A stretch of DNA of 64,000 nt from Actinomycetota bacterium (GCA_002715425.1 PAYW01000009.1:17117-81116); one strand, 5' to 3'. Counted from the first letter of the stretch, positions 9,101 through 17,204 are shown. Notes: generated from the sequence alone by a model not told the origin. Made by a program: numbers and translations.

Positions 9101-11872
9101 GTTACGCCGCTTGCAACTCCTGCCCCGCCCAGTGGTTTCACAATCAGTTCAGTAGCATCTGGAGAAGTAAATGCTTCGTGGGTAACTCCAGATAATGGTG
9201 GATCAGAAATTATTGGGTACGAAATCCAATATCGAACTGTTGAATCACCCCCAGGAGATTGGCTGCAAATTTCAAGTAACTCAGGAGATATTCAATCTGA
9301 CATAGTAGGTGGATCACCAGTATCTATAGACGATCACCCGTACCAAGTGGCACTTGAGATTGCTACCGACCCTGGTTGGAGTATGTCTTGCGGCGGAACG
9401 ATCTTATCATCTGAATGGATAATTACTGCAGCACACTGTCTGGAATATCTACCAAATGGCGGATCGGCATACGTAACTGCAACTTCCGTGAGCGTTGCTT
9501 CTGGCGTTACCACTCTTCCCGCATCCAATTACATCGCGGCGGATCAAGTTCACCTACACCCAGAGTGGAACCGCAATACGATGGAAAATGATATTGGACT
9601 CGTGCACCTTGAAAATCCTATCCAAGGCGGTTCACTGCCGATCTTAGACCTTTCCTTGAAGCCTGAAGATGGAGATTCTCTGTTCGTAACTGGGTGGGGG
9701 AGAACTTCATGGGGTGGGAACCCTTCGGATGAGCTTCTTGGAGGACTTATTTGGGTAGATGAATCTTGCGGATCATATCCAGGCCCAAGTTTAGTGCCAA
9801 TAGTTGATTCAATAATGCTTTGCGCAGGTGGCCAGGGAGTCGACAGCTGTCAAGGTGACAGTGGGGGGCCACTAGTTGGAAATTATTCTGGAGTTCTATA
9901 CCTAGTAGGTATAGTCAGCTGGGGTGAAGGCTGCGCTCAAGAGGACTATCCAGGTGTATATACCCGAGTTAGCTCCTACGTTAGTTGGATTGAATCCTAC
10001 ATAGGATCTACATGGGATGAAGTTGGTACAGGTGTAGCAAACTCATCATATATCTCTGGTCTTATAGACGGAATGCCGTACGTTTTTAGAAATAAAGCGC
10101 AAAACCAAACGGGCTACAGTGACTGGGCTATTTCTACATTCACTACAGCCAGCACCCCGAGTACTCCCACTAATGTAACCGCTATAGCGATGGATGGTTC
10201 AGCAACTGTTTCTTGGACTGCACCAGCAAATGATGGTGGCGTTCCGATCACTATTTACAGAGTTTCTAGCACCCCTTCTGGCGCATCATGCTCAACCAGC
10301 GGGCTCCAATGCGTCGTAAACAATCTAGTAAACGGTGCTAGTTATACATTTCAAGTAACCGCAGAGAATGCGATTGGCGAGAGTCAAACATCAATAAGCT
10401 CCTCTCCAGTAACCCCTGCCCCTAACTCTGGTATCCAGATAGACAGACGATCATTACCAACTGATAGCGGTCCGAATCTAAATGATAATTTCGGCTCATC
10501 TATGGCAACAGGTGACTTCAACGGTGATGGAGTGGATGACATAGCCGTCGGCGCAACCGGCGTTGAAGTCAATGGAGCTAATAACGCCGGGGCTGTATAT
10601 GTATTTAATGGAACACTTGACCTAGCAACAATTTCAATCTTTACCCAAGGGAGCGACGGATTCAGCACAGATCCAGAAGCGGGAGATAAATTCGGATCAT
10701 CACTCACTTCGGGGGACTTCAATAGCGATGGGTTCGATGACCTAATCATCGGAACGCCGTATGAAGACCTAGGAGGAAGTAACCAACTCGTCGATGCTGG
10801 AATGATTACTGTCCTTTATGGAAGCTCCTCAGGGCTCACAGGGCCCACATCGCTGCACCAATACAGCCCTGGCATAGGAACTCATTCTGAAGTAGGAGAC
10901 CTGTTCGGATACTCTCTGGCTGTTGGTGATATAAATGGTGACTCATACGATGACTTAGTCGTAGGTGTACCCGGTGAAGGTGTAGCAAAACAAGAACGTG
11001 CAGGTTTAGTTCATATAATCTTCGGATCTAATGCAGGGTTAAGCGGTCAAGATAGCACCATGCTCCACCAGTACACCAGAAAAATTCGAAGCAAACCTGA
11101 ACTCGACGATGCTTTCGGTGAAGCAATCGCAGTAGGCAATATCAACGGAGATCAATACGACGACATCGTTATTGGGGTCCCCGGAGAAACTGTAGGTTGG
11201 GGGAGTCGAACCAAATACGAAGCGGGAGCTTTGCATGTCGTTTATGGCTCAGCTGAAGGCGCCTCCGGAGAGGGAAGTCATTGGTATTACCAGAATTCAC
11301 CTCAATGGCCAGGAAGGGCAGAGACAGGGGATCGGTTTGCATCGGCTCTAGCGTTGGGCGACATTGACGGTGACGGTATCGGAGATCTGGTTGTAGGTAT
11401 CCCTGGAGAGGATTTAGGTAATCATGAAAATGCTGGACAGGTCCAAATACGCTATAACCCAGGAGGTTGGTCGCAGTCAGATGCCTCTGTCCAAACTTTG
11501 TATCAAAATGCTCGAGGTGTAAAGAATAGAGTTGAAACCGGAGATCAATTTGGCTACTACATTGAAGTAGTAGATCTCATAGAAGATGATTCCCTAGATC
11601 TGGTCATCGGTATACCTGGAGAGTCTATTTCCAAAAAAATGAATGCTGGGGCAGTTGCGATTCTCCCAGGACTGAATGGAGAAATATCGACTGGAAATGA
11701 TCAAATACTCTACCCATACCAGTCGTCTATAAGTGGAAATTCCCAAGCTCAAGCATTATTTGGGCATTCGTTTACTTCATTAAATGGGGATCTGGTAATT
11801 GGATCTCCAGGTAGAAATATCGCTGGAAACACTGCTGCCGGAGCGTTCTACTTCCTGTCGTTCGCTAGTTAG
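6161..11872 (+). CDS. Giant secreted dual protease: subtilisin + P-domain + trypsin + FG-GAP
   Basis: A 1903-residue exported protein. Signal peptide 1-25 (likely cut after AQA); I9-like propeptide about 72-141; subtilisin S8 domain about 150-465 with Asp182, His237, oxyanion Asn329 and Ser406; Ig/PKD-like region 468-553; P-domain about 590-746; FN3 domains about 808-893 and 898-985; then a trypsin (S1) domain 1048-1282 with His1092, Asp1144, Ser1234 and specificity Asp1228, six paired-looking cysteines, and Asp1233 for zymogen activation. The trypsin domain is flanked by what look like two halves of one FN3 domain (988-1047 and 1283-1330). Another FN3 spans 1333-1420, followed by seven FG-GAP repeats (1441-1903) with calcium-type DxNGDxxDD loops, probably a beta-propeller. 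No sortase motif or C-terminal membrane anchor is visible. Likely roles are extracellular protein degradation or processing of surface proteins (inference). No clear Shine-Dalgarno precedes the ATG. Confidence 0.93.
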   Translation: MPKIAVSISIIAAVSGLLMPIPAQATDTNESVSEFDTEYEHQTTLIESNGKWARQYAIEMLEQYPKLQTNPYAVLVSFTQEASPNDINELIGEIGAGVVDYFPDSGMYLLETVEGNINARNYLSQSDLIEFVEFDRVIRADNISNDPRVDELWGLTGDHGISAEDAWAISTSANEVIVAVIDSGVDIDHPDLSNVIWQNQNEIPGNGIDDDANGYIDDVHGWDFAFNDNSPEDGNGHGTHVAGTIAAIRNNNIGIAGVANNIKIMPLRFLDNSGNGYTNNAIAALDYAVANGAPISNNSWGGGGYSTSLFNAIDAADQAGHTFVAAAGNSGQNIDLSPSYPAAYSNSNIISVAAINSSGDLASFSNYGYNNVDIAAPGVSILSTISHQYCGQGSGADCYASLNGTSMASPHVAGVAALILGIRSGSTPQEISDILMDSVRPTSVLNGSLRFGGELDAHAAVELATSTGSIVFPNHTPGETVYQNDLIEITALATQSDGTDVSSLVTWKDITGTVLGTGATLTHQESTTGLLRLIAEAADTNGALLRSSATYNIEERTFEFDSPKQIVTPNPGSTVSTSWIWDGPVSETSDLIAQSVSFSQVEGVYDMPDVGGQEDITEFTFTIQETDVIENVQLGLRFDHTYVADLNISLVHPDGTEVLLARRNGGSQNNYGDGPQDCSGGLAYFTDNAAEGISDRTPPYVGESRPREPLSVFNGKSTSGDWRLKIVDDWDWDQGTFFCGRLTIETVNSQQFSINDSHQLSIEEFDWEIPQEILPNIAGGYRVGFNGTSLGDSWSQGIVVLEETIQYPSPTNIHAEAGDSEVSITWDNPPIADLSNLETFTVTGNPEGTCTTTANTCLIDGLTNGITYTFSVVANYTGGNVSSPSESSSEATPASPPSPPLTVEATATAGQATITWEQPLTNGGSSITGYKVTSIPGGLTCTTNTLSCIIQELNNGTLYQFTVSSFNEIGESDQSLPSNGVTPLATPAPPSGFTISSVASGEVNASWVTPDNGGSEIIGYEIQYRTVESPPGDWLQISSNSGDIQSDIVGGSPVSIDDHPYQVALEIATDPGWSMSCGGTILSSEWIITAAHCLEYLPNGGSAYVTATSVSVASGVTTLPASNYIAADQVHLHPEWNRNTMENDIGLVHLENPIQGGSLPILDLSLKPEDGDSLFVTGWGRTSWGGNPSDELLGGLIWVDESCGSYPGPSLVPIVDSIMLCAGGQGVDSCQGDSGGPLVGNYSGVLYLVGIVSWGEGCAQEDYPGVYTRVSSYVSWIESYIGSTWDEVGTGVANSSYISGLIDGMPYVFRNKAQNQTGYSDWAISTFTTASTPSTPTNVTAIAMDGSATVSWTAPANDGGVPITIYRVSSTPSGASCSTSGLQCVVNNLVNGASYTFQVTAENAIGESQTSISSSPVTPAPNSGIQIDRRSLPTDSGPNLNDNFGSSMATGDFNGDGVDDIAVGATGVEVNGANNAGAVYVFNGTLDLATISIFTQGSDGFSTDPEAGDKFGSSLTSGDFNSDGFDDLIIGTPYEDLGGSNQLVDAGMITVLYGSSSGLTGPTSLHQYSPGIGTHSEVGDLFGYSLAVGDINGDSYDDLVVGVPGEGVAKQERAGLVHIIFGSNAGLSGQDSTMLHQYTRKIRSKPELDDAFGEAIAVGNINGDQYDDIVIGVPGETVGWGSRTKYEAGALHVVYGSAEGASGEGSHWYYQNSPQWPGRAETGDRFASALALGDIDGDGIGDLVVGIPGEDLGNHENAGQVQIRYNPGGWSQSDASVQTLYQNARGVKNRVETGDQFGYYIEVVDLIEDDSLDLVIGIPGESISKKMNAGAVAILPGLNGEISTGNDQILYPYQSSISGNSQAQALFGHSFTSLNGDLVIGSPGRNIAGNTAAGAFYFLSFAS

Positions 11873-11935
11873 AACTTAATAAGTAACGCATAGATATTTC
11901 TGAAGTAGTTGGTGTTCTGCTATTTTAGTTAAACC

Positions 11936-13468
11936 ATGACATTACATTGGCGAAAGCGTCTTGAATATCGACTCTTGAAATGGCAGGCTCGCTTTGAGAG
12001 CGCTGCCTTTGACAGATTTTTCCCTTGGTGTTGTGTTGTCGTTCTTTGGACCGTTTTTGCACTATTAGCACTTGCAAGATCACGAGAGCTAAGTCAGGAT
12101 GCGGGACTTGCAGCTATTATGCAATCCGTTTGGTTGATTGGTGAAGGATTTACCCCAGATGCATCCTTACTTGGTCAGAACTACCTTTCTTTACAAGGGG
12201 GGTACTTAATTTACCCTATTGCAGGCTTTACTAAGCTATTTCCAACCGCAATTACACTCATAATTATTCAAGCAGGTGCTTTAGCCTTGGCAGTAGTCCC
12301 TCTCTGGCGCATGAGCCGCAATATTGCACAATTGAGGACAGGGTCTAGCACAGCCATAATTGTTGTATACAGCCTCTATAGCGCTGTTCACGCAGTAAAT
12401 ATCGCAGGGTTTCATTTAGAAGCACTAGCGTTACCTCTTCTTCTGTCTGCTGTTTATTCGGGATTTTCTGAAAAAACTCGGAGATATTGGATTTTTATTA
12501 CCATTGCACTTCTCACTAGAGCAGACTTGGGACTTGCGATTGCAGGTCTGGGAATTTTGTGGTTACTAGAAGGTAAGAAAAAGATCGGATATCAGACCAT
12601 AAGCCTCGGTATCTCATGGACAACCATATTCATTCTTGGAATTCAACCGCTATACAACGCCGGCCACTATCCGCACGTAGGAGTCTTCTCTGATTATGGA
12701 AGTGGGAACCCATTTTCTGTTGTGTGGGGAATCATTATCAGCCCTTTAGTATTTCTATCTGAACTTTTCTCCGAAGCTAATTTCTTAGTCGGCGTTTCAC
12801 TCCTTGCGCCGGTTTTGTTTTTACCTGTTGTAGCCCCAAGATACCTCGTTCCGGCCCTACCACTTTTCGCGATGTACCTAACTGCTGATGTGCAAAAGGG
12901 CGAACTAAGTGAAGCAAGTCAAACTATTCCTATGACTGTGTTCGTCTTTGTTGCTTTGGTTTTCGCTCTTGCTAAAACAGGGAGCATTATCGTTCAAAGA
13001 GTAAACGTAGATAGAGCAATTATCGGAGCATTACTTTTTACGTCTGTGGTCTTTTTTACTGCTAATTCAGTTACATCTCCTTACGAAGAGCCATGGACAT
13101 GGGGCAGAAAAAATCCTGTTGACATTGCTCGACTTGAATTAGCTGAACTAGTTCCAAATGACGCTGTAGTTCGTGCCTCCGAGAAAATGTTACCTCTGCT
13201 AAGCGAGCGGGTAGCCCTTCTCGAGTTTTCCCCGCCTGCTGAGTACGATGACAGGTTAGGTAGTGACGCTGTTCGGAATGTTAACTGGTTTATTTTTGAT
13301 AGAAGCGAAGTTCCATCTGGTTGGATTGGGGTAGATATTCTTGACTTCCAAGCGGATATTCGCGTAGGGCAAAGATTTGTTCAGGTTTATAGTAATGCTG
13401 GAATTGAGGCCTACGTAACACCTGCCGAAGCGGACAGGCAAGGTCTGGTATCCCTTTTACAAGAGTAA
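11936..13468 (+). CDS. DUF2079 polytopic membrane protein
   Basis: A 510-residue integral membrane protein with about ten hydrophobic segments after a short basic N-terminus, and a soluble C-terminal region from about residue 390. The FHLEALALPLL segment in the middle of the membrane part and the overall layout match the DUF2079 family, which is thought to have a GT-C glycosyltransferase-like fold; no member function is known to me. An acidic SQDAG segment near residue 55 sits in the first extracytoplasmic loop, where GT-C enzymes have catalytic acids. It is 63 bp downstream of the giant protease on the same strand, but I see no functional link. Confidence 0.75.
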   Translation: MTLHWRKRLEYRLLKWQARFESAAFDRFFPWCCVVVLWTVFALLALARSRELSQDAGLAAIMQSVWLIGEGFTPDASLLGQNYLSLQGGYLIYPIAGFTKLFPTAITLIIIQAGALALAVVPLWRMSRNIAQLRTGSSTAIIVVYSLYSAVHAVNIAGFHLEALALPLLLSAVYSGFSEKTRRYWIFITIALLTRADLGLAIAGLGILWLLEGKKKIGYQTISLGISWTTIFILGIQPLYNAGHYPHVGVFSDYGSGNPFSVVWGIIISPLVFLSELFSEANFLVGVSLLAPVLFLPVVAPRYLVPALPLFAMYLTADVQKGELSEASQTIPMTVFVFVALVFALAKTGSIIVQRVNVDRAIIGALLFTSVVFFTANSVTSPYEEPWTWGRKNPVDIARLELAELVPNDAVVRASEKMLPLLSERVALLEFSPPAEYDDRLGSDAVRNVNWFIFDRSEVPSGWIGVDILDFQADIRVGQRFVQVYSNAGIEAYVTPAEADRQGLVSLLQE

Positions 13469-13472
13469 GTGA

Positions 13473-13892
13473 TCAAACACCAGTTGAATGACCCTTGGAC
13501 TCCAAAGCGTTTTTTAGTAAGAGTGCATTTGCAGCAAGTGCAGATTGATCTGCGGTAATAGTTGCTTTGGAGAAATCAAGATCCTGCATTCCTTCCATAG
13601 GAATAGCATGTAGATGAGTATGAGGGACTTCTAAACCTGCAATTATAAGGCCGACCCTCAGAGGGCGAAATGCAGCCATCAGACCGTGGCCAATAATTTG
13701 GGCTACCTTAATTAGGTGGGTGTTTATCTCAGGGGGGAGATCTAACCAATGGTCTACCTCCAATTTAGGTATGACAAGAGTATGCCCAGGAGCAATAGGG
13801 TTTATGGACAGGAAGGCTACGGATAGTTCGTCTTTCCAAACAAAGTGCCCAGGTAAATCACCTGCGATAATTTTAGTGAAGACAGAAGGCAT
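13473..13892 (-). CDS. HIT family hydrolase
   Basis: A 139-residue histidine-triad nucleotide-binding protein. The HxHxH signature is HTHLH (His91, His93, His95), preceded by the NPIAPGHTLVIPK segment typical of HINT/HIT proteins. Such enzymes hydrolyse adenosine phosphoramidates or dinucleoside polyphosphates in the cytoplasm. Length and motifs are normal. It converges with the DUF2079 gene with a 4-bp gap and is divergent from the phosphatidyltransferase gene with only 39 bp between the starts. Confidence 0.9.
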   Translation of the reverse strand: MPSVFTKIIAGDLPGHFVWKDELSVAFLSINPIAPGHTLVIPKLEVDHWLDLPPEINTHLIKVAQIIGHGLMAAFRPLRVGLIIAGLEVPHTHLHAIPMEGMQDLDFSKATITADQSALAANALLLKNALESKGHSTGV

Positions 13893-13931
13893 TCTTTACT
13901 CCCATGATCCATAATAGACTAAGGAAATCTA

Positions 13932-14543
13932 ATGGAAGTAAATGGTGAATCAGAACTAGGGCAAAGCTGGAAAGACAACATTTATACTATTCCAAATGTT
14001 ATTTCGATTGCCCGGCTTGGAACGGTGCCAGTATTTGTTTGGCTCCTTTTGGGTGAAGAACGCAGATTAACTGCGGCATTACTGCTTGGAATACTCGGTG
14101 CTACAGACTGGGTCGATGGCTGGATAGCGCGTCGCTTCGATCAGGCCTCGGATCTTGGAAAAATCCTTGATCCCACTGCCGATAGGGTAATGTTTCTGGT
14201 AGCGGTATTTTCGATGCTTATAGATGGTTCAGTGCCAATTTGGTTTGGTGTCCTAACACTCGTTCGAGAATCACTTGTCGCTATTGCTGCATTGATTTTG
14301 GCTGGATTAGGAGCTAAAGCAATAGACGTTACGTGGCTGGGTAAGACGAGTAGTTTCGGTTTAATGTTCGTTTTTCCATTTTTTCTTATATCTGCTGGAA
14401 CAGTTGGCACGAATTCTGAAGTATGGGAAATCATTGCATACTGTATAGGAGTTCCTTCACTACTTCTTCACTACTACGCAGCCTTTGGGTACATTCCACT
14501 AGCCCGTAATGCCCTAAACGAGCATAGAGAATCCCTTCAGTAA
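13932..14543 (+). CDS. CDP-alcohol phosphatidyltransferase (PgsA-like)
   Basis: A 203-residue membrane enzyme of phospholipid synthesis. The complete signature DxxDGxxAR(x8)GxxxDxxxD is present as Asp59, Asp62, Gly63, Ala66, Arg67, Gly76, Asp80 and Asp84. About five or six hydrophobic segments follow. It transfers a phosphatidyl group from CDP-diacylglycerol to an alcohol; glycerol 3-phosphate (PgsA activity) is the most likely acceptor given the matching pgsA-type gene upstream of gcvH in mycobacteria, but cardiolipin-synthase-type activity is possible. It starts the block that continues with gcvH and garA. Confidence 0.88.
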   Translation: MEVNGESELGQSWKDNIYTIPNVISIARLGTVPVFVWLLLGEERRLTAALLLGILGATDWVDGWIARRFDQASDLGKILDPTADRVMFLVAVFSMLIDGSVPIWFGVLTLVRESLVAIAALILAGLGAKAIDVTWLGKTSSFGLMFVFPFFLISAGTVGTNSEVWEIIAYCIGVPSLLLHYYAAFGYIPLARNALNEHRESLQ

Positions 14544-14586
14544 ATTCCAAGAGGAAATTCTCATACTTAGGGTGTAAAGTCAGAAT

Positions 14587-14964
14587 ATGAATATTCCTGA
14601 GAATTTGCTCTATTCCTCAGATCATGAGTGGGTGCGATTAGATGACGGCAAAGCTGTAATTGGAATAACTGACTATGCTCAGGATGCGCTTGGTGATGTT
14701 GTGTTCGTTGACCTTCCAGATATAGGAGGCGTTGTAAGTTCTGGGCAAAGCATTACAGAGGTTGAGTCGACCAAGTCCGTCTCCGATATATACGCACCTA
14801 TCCCTGGAACAATTATTGAAGTCAACCACGACCTCGTTGAATCACCAGAGCTCTTAAATGAGGACCCATACGGTGATGGCTGGATTTGTACAATCCAATC
14901 ATCAGGTGATTCAATGCCGGACTTATTATCACCTGAGCAGTACGGAGAATTGATAGCGAGCTGA
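14587..14964 (+). CDS. gcvH: Glycine cleavage system H protein
   Basis: A 125-residue lipoyl carrier that shuttles the aminomethyl group between the P, T and L proteins of the glycine cleavage system. The lipoyl-lysine motif is EVESTKSVSD with Lys63. The N-terminal LLYSSDHEWV and the AQDALGDVVFVDLP segment are family hallmarks. The length is standard. It is 2 bp upstream of the FHA gene, an arrangement also found in mycobacteria, which suggests joint transcription. No riboswitch is visible in front of it, unlike gcvP. Confidence 0.96.
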   Translation: MNIPENLLYSSDHEWVRLDDGKAVIGITDYAQDALGDVVFVDLPDIGGVVSSGQSITEVESTKSVSDIYAPIPGTIIEVNHDLVESPELLNEDPYGDGWICTIQSSGDSMPDLLSPEQYGELIAS

Positions 14965-14966
14965 TT

Positions 14967-15344
14967 ATGAAAGATGATGAGCCAACAGAGACCTATTTTC
15001 TTTCAGATGGGAATAACGATGTCGCTTCTTCCTCAGGAACAGGCACAGGATTTGTGGTTACTGAAGGCCCTCTAGCCGGTTCTCGTTTCCTTCTTGACCG
15101 AGAGATCTCAACACTGGGTAGGCATCCTAAAAGTGATCTCTTCTTTGACGATATTACAGTCTCTAGAAGACATGCTGAAGTCAAAGTGACTGCGAATTCA
15201 GCATGTGTCCGAGATGTTGGTTCTTTAAATGGTACTTACGTAAACATGTCCCAAATCGATGAAGAAACTGAAATCTCACCTGGGGACACATTGCAAATTG
15301 GTAAATTTAAGCTGGTATTCTTTCAGGAAACTACTAGTGAATGA
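14967..15344 (+). CDS. garA: FHA-domain regulator, GarA/OdhI-like
   Basis: A 125-residue forkhead-associated protein. The FHA core shows LGRHPKSDLFFDD, VSRRHAEV and GSLNGTYVN (about residues 50-90), the phosphothreonine-binding elements. The short N-terminus contains TETYF, resembling the ETT phospho-acceptor site of GarA, though only loosely. GarA, phosphorylated by Ser/Thr kinases, controls 2-oxoglutarate dehydrogenase and glutamate metabolism in mycobacteria. The position between gcvH and the ftsR-type MerR gene repeats the mycobacterial order, supporting orthology. Its stop codon overlaps the next gene's GTG start region by 8 bp. Confidence 0.88.
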   Translation: MKDDEPTETYFLSDGNNDVASSSGTGTGFVVTEGPLAGSRFLLDREISTLGRHPKSDLFFDDITVSRRHAEVKVTANSACVRDVGSLNGTYVNMSQIDEETEISPGDTLQIGKFKLVFFQETTSE

Positions 15345-15999
15345 AGCATCCGATTACACCATCGGAGAAGTGGTTGATATCCTTTCTAAGGAATTCTCTG
15401 GTCTAACTATTTCAAAGGTTCGATATTTGGAATCTAAAGACCTCCTAACACCTCAACGGACAGCATCTGGATATAGGAAATATTCTGAGACTGACTTGGC
15501 GCAACTTCGCTGGGTACTTAGGCAGCAACGAGAACACTTTCTGCCTTTAAGAGTAATCCGTGAACGTTTAAGTTCTGGAACTCGACAATTAGAAAATGAC
15601 ATTCAAAGTGAACGTAGCTTTCATGACGTTGACCCTGCCTTGCCTCCAGACGAATCTCTAGAAATATCTAAAGCAGAGATTCTCCAACGAAGCGGATTAA
15701 CTGAAACTGATTTCAGTGCGATGGAGCAATTCGGTTTAATTCCTAAAAAAAATTTATCCAGCGGTGAAACGTACACTGTAGACGATCTTTTAATCGCTCA
15801 GATAGTTTCACGCTTTCTTGGATTTGGAATTGAGCCAAGGCATCTACGGTCATATCGACGAGCAGCTGAAAGCGAAGCTGCTCTTCTTGATCAAAGACTG
15901 GTAGGTCTAGCTGGGGAAGAGGCGAAGTACGCTGTAACTGAGATATCTCATCTCGGATATGAGCTGAAGTCACTCCTCGTTCGACGTTTTATTCATTAG
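15337..15999 (+). CDS. ftsR: MerR-family transcriptional regulator, FtsR-like
   Basis: About 220 residues with an N-terminal winged-helix MerR domain (TIGEVVDILSKEF, SKVRYLESKDLL, SGYRKYSETDL). The frame is open from 15259, but I choose the GTG at 15337: an AGGA Shine-Dalgarno lies 8 bases upstream, and the start overlaps the garA stop. The C-terminal half has no recognised effector domain, as in mycobacterial Rv1828 and corynebacterial FtsR, which activates ftsZ. Position directly after garA is the same as in those genomes. Regulation of cell division is inferred from family membership. Confidence 0.8.
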   Translation: MNEASDYTIGEVVDILSKEFSGLTISKVRYLESKDLLTPQRTASGYRKYSETDLAQLRWVLRQQREHFLPLRVIRERLSSGTRQLENDIQSERSFHDVDPALPPDESLEISKAEILQRSGLTETDFSAMEQFGLIPKKNLSSGETYTVDDLLIAQIVSRFLGFGIEPRHLRSYRRAAESEAALLDQRLVGLAGEEAKYAVTEISHLGYELKSLLVRRFIH

Positions 16000-16067
16000 A
16001 AAATTTAAGTATTACAAAAAATATCTCTACTTGAGTTATTTTCATAAAAGACAGTTATGTTCTACAT

Positions 16068-16565
16068 ATGATTGAAATGGAGCTTGTTGGAGTCAGAGTA
16101 GAACTTCCAGCTTCAGCGCCGATTGTCTTACTTCGTGAGTCTACAGACAGAGGTCTTTTCCTGCCGATCTTTGTCGGAAGCGCTGAAGCAACTTCAATTG
16201 CTTTAGCAATGGACCAAGTTGAACCCCCTAGACCAATTACTCACGACCTCCTGGCCTTAGTCATACAAAACTTGGATGCTGAACTGCAACGCGTTGTGGT
16301 AACCGAGATCAGAGATAAAACGTTTTTCGCTGAATTGCATATCAGAGATGGAAATGGGACTAAAAAGATTTCTTGCAGGCCAAGTGACGCCATAGCAGTT
16401 GCTCTAAGGATGAGAACCCCTATTTATGTGGCCGATGAAGTCCTACAACAAGCTGGATATCACATTCCAGATGATGATGATGATCAGGAAGAGCATGTTT
16501 TGGCGGAGTTTCGGGATTTTCTTGATGACATAACACCTGATGACTTTTTAGGTGAAGCGCTCTAG
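16068..16565 (+). CDS. Bifunctional nuclease domain protein (DUF151)
   Basis: A 165-residue protein of the bifunctional nuclease / DUF151 family, corresponding in position to mycobacterial Rv1829. Recognisable parts are LPIFVGSAEATSIALAMD and RPSDAIAVALRMRTPIYVADEV. The C-terminus is acidic with a short Asp run near residue 138. The family is described with weak RNase and DNase activity in plants; the role in bacteria is unclear. An intrinsic terminator follows directly, marking the end of this transcription unit. Confidence 0.88.
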   Translation: MIEMELVGVRVELPASAPIVLLRESTDRGLFLPIFVGSAEATSIALAMDQVEPPRPITHDLLALVIQNLDAELQRVVVTEIRDKTFFAELHIRDGNGTKKISCRPSDAIAVALRMRTPIYVADEVLQQAGYHIPDDDDDQEEHVLAEFRDFLDDITPDDFLGEAL

Positions 16566-16570
16566 AAAAC

Positions 16571-16595
16571 CCCTTTAAATTCAAGGGTTTTTTTT
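16571..16595 (+). terminator. Rho-independent terminator
   Basis: A CCCTT/AAGGG stem (16571-16575 with 16583-16587), a 7-base loop and an uninterrupted run of eight T follow the nuclease gene stop by 5 bases. The stem is flanked by an A-run that can pair with the T-run. This is the clearest intrinsic terminator in the window and separates the gcvH-garA-ftsR-nuclease unit from the next MerR gene. Confidence 0.8.
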
Positions 16596-16702
16596 AATGA
16601 TTGCAACCAAAGTTGTAGATAGGTGTTTGTTCACATACCCTTTAAACGGTTACATGACCGTAATTTCTTATGTGTACTTTGCACATGGAAGGGAAGCTAG
16701 AA

Positions 16703-17191
16703 ATGAAGAAAGTTAATCCGACTGGATCATTTAGTGGAACCAGAGCATCTGAAATTGTAGGAATCACGTATCGTCAGCTCGATTATTGGACCCGTACTGG
16801 TTTAATCGTTCCATCATTAGAGACAGCAAAGGGAAGTGGAAGTCGAAGAGCCTATTCGTACAAGGATCTGCTTGAACTAAGAGTAGTGAAGGATCTACTT
16901 GATGCTGGGATAAAATTAGAGCTTGTTCGAGAGGTATTCACGTATCTTAAAGAGAATCTAGGTGAAGACGTTACATCTGCAAATCTAGTGATTTCTGGTA
17001 ATAAATCGGTACTAGTAAAAAGTGGTGAAGAAATTATTGATCTACTTCAAAAGGGCCAAGGGGTGCTGAATATACTTCCGCTGTCTAACGTTAAAGAAGA
17101 GATTGACGCCGCTATCATCGAGCTACATCCAGAATTCGATGATCTAAACACCGATATGAACTTGGAAACTAAAACAGCATTAGGTAGTTAA
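16703..17191 (+). CDS. MerR-family regulator, Rv1830-like
   Basis: About 162 residues. The N-terminal MerR helix-turn-helix reads RASEIVGITYRQLDYWTRTG followed by GSGSRRAYSYKDLLELR. The C-terminal half is predicted to dimerise and carries no cysteine cluster, so it is not a metal sensor. Mycobacterial genomes have a second MerR gene (Rv1830) at the same place. I choose the ATG at 16703, which has a GGGAAG element just upstream; ATGs at 16670 and 16685 are alternatives. The gene ends 13 bp before gcvT, so the two may be co-transcribed. Confidence 0.8.
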   Translation: MKKVNPTGSFSGTRASEIVGITYRQLDYWTRTGLIVPSLETAKGSGSRRAYSYKDLLELRVVKDLLDAGIKLELVREVFTYLKENLGEDVTSANLVISGNKSVLVKSGEEIIDLLQKGQGVLNILPLSNVKEEIDAAIIELHPEFDDLNTDMNLETKTALGS

Positions 17192-17204
17192 ATCTCTAAT
17201 TCTG

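Noticed and set aside
10481..11872. Tandem repeats that could suggest a CRISPR or DNA satellite
   Set aside because: The repeat exists at protein level (FG-GAP, about 67-72 residues apart) with divergent DNA; there are no identical direct repeats with spacers.
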